Assembly: GCA_050942875.1 (NCBI GenBank)
Contig: JBMNOD010000103.1
Span: 1 to 11,251 of the forward strand
Length of the DNA stretch: 11,251 bases
From: JAAZAI01 sp050942875
GTDB lineage: Bacteria > Verrucomicrobiota > Kiritimatiellia > RFP12 > UBA3636
Reading direction: 5' to 3'
Shown one piece after another: positions 1-6,298 of this stretch. Position 1 is the stretch's first letter. Every line of letters begins with the position of its first letter. The notes below the pieces were generated by a model. That model was not told the origin of the DNA, searched no databases, and worked only from the letters and a program-made list of their open reading frames with translations. The position numbers and the translations under genes are program-made.

Positions 1-127
1 TCGTGTACGGTTACGTGTACCGCTCCGCTGTGAACGTGAACGACGGAGTTTGCGAAGCACGGGAGGGGCAAGCGTCTGCTTGCCCGCACTATCGTACGGG
101 CGGGGCTTCGTCCCCGCCCCCGCACCC
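1..127. repeat. 127-bp direct repeat, copy 1, with two hairpins
   Basis: Positions 1-127 are identical to 331-457, base for base. Each copy carries two perfect 8-bp hairpins. The first is GGGCAAGC at 66-73 pairing with GCTTGCCC at 78-85 around a 4-base loop. The second is GGGCGGGG at 98-105 pairing with CCCCGCCC at 112-119 around CTTCGT. The pairing resembles palindromic intergenic (REP/BIME-like) elements. The copy starts at the window edge, so it may extend further left. No gene is supported here. Confidence 0.9.
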
Positions 128-153
128 GCCCCTCGCCACACCTCGCCAAAACC

Positions 154-182
154 AATCTTGTCAATCTTGTAATCCTGTCTAA
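154..182. repeat. 29-bp dispersed repeat (copy 1)
   Basis: This AATCTTGTCAATCTTG-type stretch ending in CTGTCTAA matches 6213-6241 with two mismatches over 29 bases. At the second site it forms one arm of an imperfect inverted repeat. It appears to be a short dispersed intergenic element. Confidence 0.7.
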
Positions 183-236
183 AACAAATGGCAAGGCACT
201 CCGCACTCGCCCCCGCATCCTCCGCCCCCGCCCCTT

Positions 237-310
237 CGTACCCGTACCCGTTCGCGTTCCCGTTCGCGTTCCCGTACACGTTCCCGTACCCGTTCGCGTA
301 CTCGTTCACG
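237..310. repeat. CGTWCN hexamer tandem array
   Basis: Twelve consecutive hexamers of the form CGTACN or CGTTCN run without interruption from 237 to 308. They sit between the two 127-bp repeats. The period of six gives a repetitive reading (Phe/Tyr/Pro/Ala) in one frame on the plus strand, which I treat as an artefact. The same CGTGTAC/GTTACGTGTAC flavour appears at the start of the adjacent 127-bp repeat, so the two may belong to one larger repeat family. Confidence 0.85.
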
Positions 311-330
311 ACCTCCTCCGTTCCCGTTTT

Positions 331-457
331 TCGTGTACGGTTACGTGTACCGCTCCGCTGTGAACGTGAACGACGGAGTTTGCGAAGCACGGGAGGGGCA
401 AGCGTCTGCTTGCCCGCACTATCGTACGGGCGGGGCTTCGTCCCCGCCCCCGCACCC
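331..457. repeat. 127-bp direct repeat, copy 2, with two hairpins
   Basis: Exact second copy of 1-127, 330 bases downstream. Its hairpins lie at 396-415 and 428-449. The match stops at 457, where the copies diverge (T against G). Confidence 0.9.
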
Positions 458-475
458 TGCACCACCGCCTTCTCT

Positions 476-642
476 TCCTGATTTCAGAAGTGTGTTTTCT
501 TTGCCATGCCTCTCCCTGCACGCCTCTGTGCCTCTGTGTCGCTGTGTTAAAAAATGAAAAACCACTCGGCGTAGCCGCCACAGCCGCCGCCCAGGCGCTT
601 TCCGGCGTAACCTGCGCCAACGGAATTAAACACAGAGGCACA
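476..642. repeat. Dispersed GC-rich intergenic repeat, copy A
   Basis: This stretch has two blocks that recur in the same order at 6051-6377. The first (about 476-532) has GAAGTGTGTTTTC followed by CCCTGCACGCCTCTGTGCCT. The second (563-642) begins CACTCGGCGTAGCCGCCACA and runs through CAGGCGCTTTCCGGCGTA and CCTGCGCCAA to AAACA. The second block is about 65 bp of near identity with 6299-6377. From 643 to 779, just past the glycosyltransferase stop, I see no gene and no clear terminator. Confidence 0.75.
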
Positions 643-779
643 GGCGCAGAGAGCGATGCGAGGGCTGGCAGGTTGCGGCTCCCACGTCCGACATGCCCAT
701 TGGTTTTGAATTTGGCATGGCGCAGGTGTTGTTGTGCGGCGAACCGGTTTGTTTTCCTTGCAAGCGACTCGCGACTCAA

Positions 780-1580
780 TCAACTCGTCTTTTCATTGAG
801 CCGCTTTTCCCACAGCTTCGCGTACTTGATGAAGGTGCCGAACGATGCGGCCACGGCAATGATCAAGCCGGCCAGCCCGTCGAGAAATCCAAGCTTCAGG
901 AAATAGCACCTGAAGAAGCGAAACGGCGCATGCGTGAGAATGCCAAAAAGGATTTTCCCACGCGAGCCGTTCAAGTGCGCCCCTTCCGCGCTGATGGTCG
1001 AAAAGCGGTTCAGCGTGCTGATCTGGTCGTGGATGCTGTCGTACGTGTAATGATGAAGCGGCGATTTCAGATGAACGACGCGCCCCTCCACGGCAACCTT
1101 CTCGTGCGGCTCCTGCCCCGCGCACGTGCCATGCGCGCGCCGGAAAAGACGAAGCTTCGTATCGGGGTACCAATCGCCATGGCGGATCCAGCGGTTCAAG
1201 AACCACACCTGACGCGGAAAGTCGAATCCGTTGACATCGTCGGGCACGCCCTTGTCAAACAACTCGGCGATTTCCTCGCGGAGTTCCCTGGAAACCGCTT
1301 CATCCGCATCGACGAAGAGAATCCACTCGTAACGCGCGAGGCTCTTGGCCACGGACTTTTGTCCAATGTAGCCAACCCAGCGGTGGTAGTAATGGCGATC
1401 CGTGTATTCATCGACGATGGCCGCCGTCCCGTCATTGCTGAAGCTGTCGACCACGACAATCTCGTCGGCCCACTTCACGCTTTCAAGACAGCGGCGGATG
1501 TTCCGGCGCTCGTTTCCCGTGATGATGCAGACGCTGATCTTGCCGCGCGTCGCCTCCGGCGTGGTGTTCATGCCCTTCAT
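780..1580 (-). CDS. Glycosyltransferase family 2, WaaE/KdtX type
   Basis: A 266-residue GT-A-fold glycosyltransferase, probably adding a sugar to lipopolysaccharide core or another surface glycan on the cytoplasmic side of the inner membrane. Visible features: the N-terminal nucleotide-sugar strand ISVCIITGNE (residues 15-24); DEIVVVDSFSNDGT (39-52); and the metal-binding DXD-type motif DADE (91-94) after EWILFV. The C-terminal part (about 226-258), with FLDGLAGLIIAVAASF then TFIKYAKLWE, is typical of the WaaE/KdtX branch and holds a hydrophobic, membrane-associating segment. Length fits the family. It starts 10 bases after the stop of the large exported protein and is probably co-transcribed with it. 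An AGGAG lies about 13 bases upstream of this ATG; a second in-frame ATG at 1571 is an alternative start. The exact sugar and acceptor cannot be read from sequence. Confidence 0.88.
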   Translation of the reverse strand: MKGMNTTPEATRGKISVCIITGNERRNIRRCLESVKWADEIVVVDSFSNDGTAAIVDEYTDRHYYHRWVGYIGQKSVAKSLARYEWILFVDADEAVSRELREEIAELFDKGVPDDVNGFDFPRQVWFLNRWIRHGDWYPDTKLRLFRRAHGTCAGQEPHEKVAVEGRVVHLKSPLHHYTYDSIHDQISTLNRFSTISAEGAHLNGSRGKILFGILTHAPFRFFRCYFLKLGFLDGLAGLIIAVAASFGTFIKYAKLWEKRLNEKTS

Positions 1581-1590
1581 CGCCGCGGCG

Positions 1591-3735
1591 CTACTCCTGT
1601 TTTGATTCGTTGACTTTCATGTTCACACCCGTCTCGGCGAACTCGGGCGTCTTCGCGTTGAGCGCCTCGACCAGCGTTGCGACGATCCCATAATAAACCA
1701 GATCGTCGCGGACGATGACATCGACAACGAGCTCCACCGTGTCGCCCTTGTCCGTGTGCCGCCGAAGCTCATCCGTCAAGCACGTCACCGCATCGGCGAC
1801 GGCGACGGCGCGCCGGCGGCGATAGGCCTTGGGTTCGTGCGGACAAACGACCGTGCCACGACGCTCGTCGGCCGTGAAAAGCGAGACGACGATCTCGCCC
1901 CCTTTGCGCGTGATCTCATAGCGACAATCCAACGTGATCTGCTTCAATTCGGGCGGCGGTGGCGGTGTCTGGGGAGGCGTCTCGGGCGGGTCCTCCACTG
2001 GCGGCTTTTCCGGATTCTTCTCGTTTTCGATGGATTCGAGGATCGACTTGACCTTCAGCCGGATCTTTTCAACCGTGCTGGGAAACAACGCCTCGTGCTG
2101 CCGCGACGCATTCGGGGGCGGATCGCCCTCCCATCCGCTCCAGAGCACGGCGCCGCGATCTTCGGCCCACACGGCAGACACCTTCTCCGTGTAGACGGCC
2201 ACCGACTGGTCGAGATCGCCGCCTTCCGTCCGCAGAAGCGTCCGCATCGGCTCGAAGACATCATCCACGATCCGATGCTGTCGGACGCGGGCTCGCTGCC
2301 CGCGGTCAAACGCCTCGCGCACGTCGCCATCGAGCCGCGCGTCCGTCTCTACAAACAACGCCTCGCGCTTCGCAACCGACACGAAACGCGCCAGATCGGG
2401 CAGCTCGCGCCAGCCCTGCAGCGTCTTGCGGTAGTCCACCGCCTCGCCGATGAAATCGACGAGCGTCGGCGACGGGAACCACTCGCCCGAAACGAGCGAT
2501 GGAAACCACCTGGCCATCTGCTGCTGCGCGGCCTCGGCGCGAATGTTCGCCAGTTTCGGCGCGAGCACCTTGACAACCCGGTTCGAGACCGTCTGGTTCA
2601 CCTTCTCATGGTCCAGCGCCGTTTTCGCAAAGCCGTCAAACGCCGCCTGCTCCCCCTCCGGCACCAACGGAATGCTCCTTGCCAGCGCCTCCTTCACCAA
2701 TGTCGTAGACAAAACCGGGGCGAACGCATGCAGCGAATCCTTTGCCGTGCGATGCTCCCGCGGGCTGCGCTGAAGCGCCGCCAAGATTGCCGCCTCGTCG
2801 ACGACAGGCTCCGTTTCATCGACAACCCGGGCGAACTTGTCGATCGCCCTCCCCTCCGCGACGCTCGGCACAGCGGCGACAACCGACGGGAAAATGCCAT
2901 ACGCCACACGTCCGGCCTCGCGGTGCCGGGGTGCGGACTCCGCCACGAAATTCGTGAGCCCCATGGCGAGCCCGGCGCCGATGCGCCCGGGAGTCCAGCC
3001 TTCAACGGGATGGCGCGCCAGGAAGGTCCGCTGGGCCTCGCGCTGGGTTTCGGCCGCGGCAAGCATGGGCGCGACAAGGTTGCGTGTGATGTGCTCGAAA
3101 TTCTCAAGGAAGACCGGCTTGCGCTGCGCAGCGGCGACGCGTTCGGTCATGATCGCGCTGAGCCGATCGCGCGGGATTTCATCAAATTCGCGTTCGTCGG
3201 GCTTGATGTCCGCAATCAACGCGGCGGCCTGCTTGGCACACGCATTGACGCGCGCCTTGGCAAAGGTGGCGTCGTAGCCGGCATCGACGATGGCGTCGAG
3301 TCGATCCGCAGGAAGCGCCACGGCGGCGGCGAGAAATTCGGGCGCGAAAACGGACTCGCGTCCGTCGGCTCCGGCAATGCGGTCGAGATACTTCGCGGCC
3401 TCCTGCCGGTAGCGCACGACCATGGCGTCGCGATAATGGCGCTGAAGCTTGCGCTTCGCTTCGCTGGGATCGGTGTATTTGCCGGGATCGGCGTCCATCT
3501 CCGCCTCGAGCACGGCAGGCTCGGGCGGGGAGCCGAGCACGTCGTCCTGCAGCTTCGTCAGCAGCAGGCTGGCCGTGAGTTCGGCCGTGCTGCGGTCAAA
3601 CTCCTTGACGCCCGGAGCCGTCTGGCTCCGGACAGACATCGCTGCCGAAAGAAATGCTCCGAGGGTGGCGGCGGCAATGCGCCGTGATGGCAGGCGGTGT
3701 GTCATGTTGCGTTTTGAGGTCATGGTTGAAATCAT
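1591..3735 (-). CDS. Large exported protein of the stator-like operon, proline linker and possible ExbD/TolR-like C-terminus
   Basis: A 714-residue protein of no family I recognise. The N-terminus has a basic stretch and a hydrophobic run (about residues 16-37, RRIAAATLGAFLSAAM), read as a signal peptide, so the body is probably periplasmic. Residues 40-570 look mostly alpha-helical, rich in Ala, Glu and Arg, without other membrane segments. A proline-rich linker (573-598) follows. The last ~115 residues change to a mixed strand/helix pattern. There, residues 666-692 (TVELVVDVIVRDD, then LVYYGIVATLVEAL) resemble the ExbD/TolR periplasmic core (strand, acidic turn, tyrosine, helix); this is inference. 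The ATG overlaps the preceding stop as ATGA, implying translational coupling to the single-pass partner; in-frame ATGs at 3723 and 3705 are alternatives. It probably works outside the inner membrane as the effector or load of the upstream membrane pair. Confidence 0.8.
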   Translation of the reverse strand: MISTMTSKRNMTHRLPSRRIAAATLGAFLSAAMSVRSQTAPGVKEFDRSTAELTASLLLTKLQDDVLGSPPEPAVLEAEMDADPGKYTDPSEAKRKLQRHYRDAMVVRYRQEAAKYLDRIAGADGRESVFAPEFLAAAVALPADRLDAIVDAGYDATFAKARVNACAKQAAALIADIKPDEREFDEIPRDRLSAIMTERVAAAQRKPVFLENFEHITRNLVAPMLAAAETQREAQRTFLARHPVEGWTPGRIGAGLAMGLTNFVAESAPRHREAGRVAYGIFPSVVAAVPSVAEGRAIDKFARVVDETEPVVDEAAILAALQRSPREHRTAKDSLHAFAPVLSTTLVKEALARSIPLVPEGEQAAFDGFAKTALDHEKVNQTVSNRVVKVLAPKLANIRAEAAQQQMARWFPSLVSGEWFPSPTLVDFIGEAVDYRKTLQGWRELPDLARFVSVAKREALFVETDARLDGDVREAFDRGQRARVRQHRIVDDVFEPMRTLLRTEGGDLDQSVAVYTEKVSAVWAEDRGAVLWSGWEGDPPPNASRQHEALFPSTVEKIRLKVKSILESIENEKNPEKPPVEDPPETPPQTPPPPPELKQITLDCRYEITRKGGEIVVSLFTADERRGTVVCPHEPKAYRRRRAVAVADAVTCLTDELRRHTDKGDTVELVVDVIVRDDLVYYGIVATLVEALNAKTPEFAETGVNMKVNESKQE

Positions 3736-4487
3736 TGCGCCAGCATCGGCGCTCCAGCTTCGCCGCCAAGATAAACAAGCGAATAGCGACGCAAAGCCGC
3801 GGCGAGATCGGCGGCAAGCAGCAGCCGACGGGATTCGTCGGCGCCCTTGAAGTCGGCAAGCAATTCGGCGACGGCCGGATCGCGGATCATTTGAGGATGC
3901 TCCATCCAGTGGCGCTGGAGCAACGCCGCGCTGAGGAGCTGCACGCCCTTCAAGGACGTCTCCAGCCCCGAAACGGCGGCGTCAATCCGCTCGCCGAGCC
4001 AGACGCGGTTTTCATGTTCGAGATCGAGATCGGCGACATCGGCCTCGGCGAGGACGCCTTCCCACCACTGGCGACGCAGCGCCAGCATGTCGGCATAGTC
4101 GTCGGCGGCCTGGGCGGCGCCGCGCGAAAATGCTTCCCGCAGGATCGGCGTCGAGGTGAGGCGCCCATTCTCGATGCAGGCGCCGGCGTCGTAGGAGCGG
4201 CTCCCATCATCGGCCACCTTGAGAAGCGTGGTCAAGCCGTAGCGCGCCTCGTACCCACGCTCCACCTTCTCGATCGCAGCCACGAGCTTCTGTTTTTGGA
4301 GTTCAAGGAGCTGCTCGTCCTGCTCCCGGGTCGTTTGGGTGCGAAACATGAAGTACGCGATCATGAAGATCATCATGATCGCAAACGAAATCTGCAGCAT
4401 GAGTCCCTGCAACTCATCGACGGTGAAAGCGGGCGGTGGGCTGCGACCCAGAAAACGCTTCAGACGGGCTTTGGATTGCTTGTCCAT
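3732..4487 (-). CDS. Single-pass MotB/ExbD/ZorB-like stator partner
   Basis: A 251-residue protein with a short basic N-terminus (KARLKRFLGR, residues 6-15), a PPP turn and one membrane helix at about 29-48 (LMLQISFAIMMIFMIAYFMF). The remainder is a soluble helical region, coiled-coil-prone at about 50-78. This is the topology of MotB, ExbD, TolR and ZorB: N-terminus inside, remainder in the periplasm. Asp24, just before the membrane helix (FTVDELQGLML), sits where the essential proton-carrying Asp of those families lies. I see no OmpA-type peptidoglycan-binding domain and no clear ExbD fold in residues 80-251, so it cannot be named as any of these. An AGGAGGA at 4491-4497 overlaps the end of the upstream gene and fixes the start. 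The stop overlaps the next ATG. Family membership is inferred from topology and operon context, not from strong motif identity. Confidence 0.78.
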   Translation of the reverse strand: MDKQSKARLKRFLGRSPPPAFTVDELQGLMLQISFAIMMIFMIAYFMFRTQTTREQDEQLLELQKQKLVAAIEKVERGYEARYGLTTLLKVADDGSRSYDAGACIENGRLTSTPILREAFSRGAAQAADDYADMLALRRQWWEGVLAEADVADLDLEHENRVWLGERIDAAVSGLETSLKGVQLLSAALLQRHWMEHPQMIRDPAVAELLADFKGADESRRLLLAADLAAALRRYSLVYLGGEAGAPMLAQ

Positions 4488-4490
4488 CGT

Positions 4491-4497
4491 TCCTCCT
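4491..4497 (-). promoter_or_regulatory. Shine-Dalgarno AGGAGGA of the single-pass partner
   Basis: A strong AGGAGGA lies three bases before the ATG at 4487, inside the 12-base gap that follows the upstream stop. It fixes the start codon and suggests reinitiation by ribosomes finishing the upstream gene. Confidence 0.7.
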
Positions 4498-4499
4498 GC

Positions 4500-5765
4500 C
4501 TACGCGTTGAACGCCGACTTGATCTTCTCCAGCAGCGCCTCGGCCCTGCTGGCTTGATCGCGGCTGGCATCAAGATCCCGGAGGGCGGCGGCCTTCTCGG
4601 CCTCCAGCGTCGCGCGCTCGCCGGCGAGCGCGTCGCGTTCGGCGCGCAACGAATCCAGTCGCTTGGCAAAGGCGGCGTCCGCCTCGCGCATGTGCGCCAT
4701 CAGCTCTTCGATTCGCTTCTGACGTCCTTCGTTCTCGCCCTGAAGCGAAGCGACTTGACTGCGAAGCGCATCGCCTGCGTTGCGCTCCGCGGTCAGCGCC
4801 GTGCGCAAATCGGCATGGTCCGCCGCAAGCTTCTCGGCGGCGGTCGCAAAACCGGCTTGTGTTTGCTGAACGGCGGCAAGCACCTCGCCAAACGCCTGGA
4901 GGGCGGCGGCATGCTGCCCCAAAGCCGCGTCGAGACGACGCTGACGCTCCTCAAACGCGGCATCAAGCCGATTCTGACGGGTCTCCAGCGCGTCGCCGGC
5001 AACGGAAAGCTTGGCAATGAACTGGTTGGCGGCACTGGTGAGATCCTGGACGAGAATGGCGCCGACTTGCTGCCCGATGCCGCCAAGCGCACGAAACTCG
5101 GCGGTCGCCAGCGACACGGCGTCGTTGAGCGCCCCGAGCTTCTCGCGATTCCCCTCCCAAGCGGTGCAGAGGCCAGAAGCAGCCGAGGAAAGCCCGTCGA
5201 TGAGATCGACGAGCGTTTCGTCCTCATCCTCCGTGCCCTGAAGCCCCCTGAGCAGACGCAGCAAACGCGGGCGCAACAGCGCATGGTCGATGCCGAACAC
5301 CCAAATGACGGCCATGGTGGTCGAATAGAGCGCGGTGTGAAGGCATTTCATCAACTCTTCCATGGTCACGGTGTCCAACTGGAAGTAGCCGATGACGATG
5401 ATGCCCCAGAGCGTGCCGACGAGACCCAGGGCGATGTTGAATTGATCGTAGCCCTTGTAGAAGGGAAACTGCTCGGGATCCTGGCGATGCCCACGCAGAG
5501 CAAGCTCAAGACTGCGGGCGATGAGGAAAAAACCAAGAAAGGGAATGAACGTCGTGACGCAGGAGTAGTCAACGGCCGTCCAGTCCAACCAGGGGATGAT
5601 GCCGGGGATGACGACAGGCATCGTCGTCGCATCGCCACCGACAGCCTTGAAAATCTGCCACCAACGAGCCACGACGACAACGTTGTTGGCAAATGCGAGA
5701 CCGCTCACAACCGCGAGGATCGCGGCCACGACTTTACTGAAATACGCTTGCGTTCTTGTTTTCAT
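4500..5765 (-). CDS. MotA/TolQ/ExbB-like membrane protein with long coiled-coil tail
   Basis: A 421-residue inner-membrane protein, probably the ion-channel subunit of a stator-like complex. Hydrophobic segments lie at about 9-32, 66-86, 108-128 and 143-162. The last two carry the family signature: YDQFNIALGLVGTLWGI (106-122), matching the G-x-x-GT-x-x-GI helix of MotA/TolQ/ExbB, and TALYSTTMAVIWVFGI (144-159), matching the A-x-x-TT helix. Residues 170-250 are soluble, and 255-420 form a long Ala/Glu/Arg heptad-like coiled coil predicted in the cytoplasm. Such a tail is known from ZorA of Zorya defence systems and is absent from ExbB/TolQ. The ATG at 5765 is chosen; an in-frame TTG at 5792 would add nine residues, and neither has a good Shine-Dalgarno. 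It is the first gene of the operon, followed 12 bases later by its likely partner. Confidence 0.85.
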   Translation of the reverse strand: MKTRTQAYFSKVVAAILAVVSGLAFANNVVVVARWWQIFKAVGGDATTMPVVIPGIIPWLDWTAVDYSCVTTFIPFLGFFLIARSLELALRGHRQDPEQFPFYKGYDQFNIALGLVGTLWGIIVIGYFQLDTVTMEELMKCLHTALYSTTMAVIWVFGIDHALLRPRLLRLLRGLQGTEDEDETLVDLIDGLSSAASGLCTAWEGNREKLGALNDAVSLATAEFRALGGIGQQVGAILVQDLTSAANQFIAKLSVAGDALETRQNRLDAAFEERQRRLDAALGQHAAALQAFGEVLAAVQQTQAGFATAAEKLAADHADLRTALTAERNAGDALRSQVASLQGENEGRQKRIEELMAHMREADAAFAKRLDSLRAERDALAGERATLEAEKAAALRDLDASRDQASRAEALLEKIKSAFNA

Positions 5766-5821
5766 GCCATGCTGAATTTTGTTGTCGTCCAAGGCGGCCG
5801 GACTCTTCGACCACCTGCCAT
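5762..5821 (-). other. Possible 19-codon leader ORF coupled to the MotA-like gene
   Basis: An ATG at 5821 opens a 19-codon frame whose TGA overlaps the ATG at 5765 as ATGA. The ATG lies about three bases after the predicted transcription start of the promoter at 5831-5859. If translated, it would deliver ribosomes to a start codon that otherwise lacks a clear Shine-Dalgarno. It may equally be chance, or the main gene may start at the TTG at 5792. Confidence 0.25.
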
Positions 5822-5830
5822 GACTTCAGC

Positions 5831-5859
5831 AGTATAGCAATGCACCCTCCAATTCTCAA
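5831..5859 (-). promoter_or_regulatory. Sigma-70-type promoter for the stator-like operon
   Basis: Read on the minus strand, TTGAGA (5859-5854) and TATACT (5836-5831) are separated by exactly 17 bases. This predicts a transcription start near 5824, giving a leader of about 30-60 bases before the MotA-like gene. It is the best promoter match I found in the window. Confidence 0.65.
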
Positions 5860-5890
5860 GGCCATTTCCGAGCGGCACACGAAAACACGA

Positions 5891-5930
5891 AAACCATCGC
5901 CATCGGGATCGGCCACGCCGCTTCCCCAAA
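5891..5930. repeat. 40-bp direct repeat flanking a MITE-like segment, left copy
   Basis: This 40-bp stretch, beginning AAACCATCGCCATCGGGATC, is identical to 6483-6522. The similarity extends a few bases further left (CACGAA) with a one-base indel. The two copies bracket the segment with inverted ends at 5931-6479. Confidence 0.85.
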
Positions 5931-6050
5931 GGGTGTGTGTCAAAAAAGTAACAGACAAATCCGGCATTGCCTATGTCATGCGCATTGAAAGGGAATTTGG
6001 CGCAGTGCTTTCACCGCAATTGAGCCGTGCCTTGCATCGTCGCCGTTCCT

Positions 6051-6106
6051 TTCTGATTTTGGAAGTGTGTTTTCCTCCCTGCACGCCTCTGTGCCTGTTT
6101 AGGTTT
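6051..6106. repeat. Dispersed intergenic repeat, copy B, first block
   Basis: TTCTGATTTTGGAAGTGTGT followed by TTTCCTCCCTGCACGCCTCT matches the block around 476-532, apart from an internal deletion of about 12 bases (TTTGCCATGCCT absent here). Confidence 0.7.
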
Positions 6107-6110
6107 AGTG

Positions 6111-6163
6111 AGGAGTGAGAAGTGAGAAGAGCGTAGTTCAGGCCGGGGACGCCCCAGACCCCG
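6111..6163. repeat. Diverged single copy of the 63-64-bp repeat
   Basis: An AG-rich run (GAGTGAGAAGTGAGAAGAG) leads to GTAGTTCAGGCCGGGGAC and GCCCCAGACCCCG. This aligns with the array unit at 10955 onwards: AG-rich run, GTAGCTGTGGATGGGGAC, then ACCCCATGCCCCG. The order and the GGGGAC(G/A)CCCC hairpin core are kept. Confidence 0.6.
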
Positions 6164-6166
6164 TTT

Positions 6167-6241
6167 TTAGACAGGATTGCAGGATTTGCAGGATTAGGAT
6201 TGGACTCCCCGGAATCTTGTCAATCTTGCAATCTTGTCTAA
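6167..6241. repeat. Imperfect long inverted repeat containing the 29-bp repeat (copy 2)
   Basis: The left arm from 6167 (TTAGACAGGATTGCAGGATT) pairs with the right arm ending at 6241 (CAATCTTGCAATCTTGTCTAA). Many of the differences would be G-U pairs in plus-strand RNA. The right arm, 6213-6241, matches 154-182 with two mismatches. It could act as an RNA hairpin but has no run of T after it to suggest a classical terminator. Confidence 0.6.
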
Positions 6242-6298
6242 GACTGCGCCACCTGCGCCGCGCCACCTGCGATTTTTGCGTTTTTCGTGGCCATTCCC

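Noticed and set aside
98..119. Rho-independent terminator at the GC-rich hairpins of the 127-bp repeat
   Set aside because: No T-run follows the stem on either strand and no gene end lies directly upstream in the window. A repeat-element hairpin is the simpler reading.
188..481. Small plus-strand frame encoding a Phe/Tyr/Pro/Ala repeat peptide
   Set aside because: It is produced by the CGTWCN hexamer tract and the 127-bp repeat, with no SD or conserved feature.
1756..3687. 643-codon plus-strand open frame opposite the large exported protein
   Set aside because: Compositionally biased (Arg/His/Gly) with no recognisable domain. The minus-strand frame is longer, coupled to its neighbours and has a signal peptide.
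780..5792. Classical Zorya anti-phage system
   Set aside because: The channel protein and partner recall ZorA/ZorB, but there is no OmpA-like domain on the partner, no ZorD helicase/nuclease and no ZorC or ZorE. The following genes are an exported protein and a glycosyltransferase.
3654..5837. 727-codon plus-strand open frame opposite the first two operon genes
   Set aside because: It is the antisense shadow of two well-supported GC-rich genes. The translation is Arg/Gly-rich without family motifs, and the minus strand has the SD, membrane helices and MotA-like signature.
5891..5930. Relic of a calcium-binding DPDGDG (thrombospondin type 3-like) coding sequence on the minus strand of the 40-bp repeat
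   Set aside because: The motif appears in one frame only, with no extended domain. The same DNA recurs as a non-coding repeat at 6483-6522.
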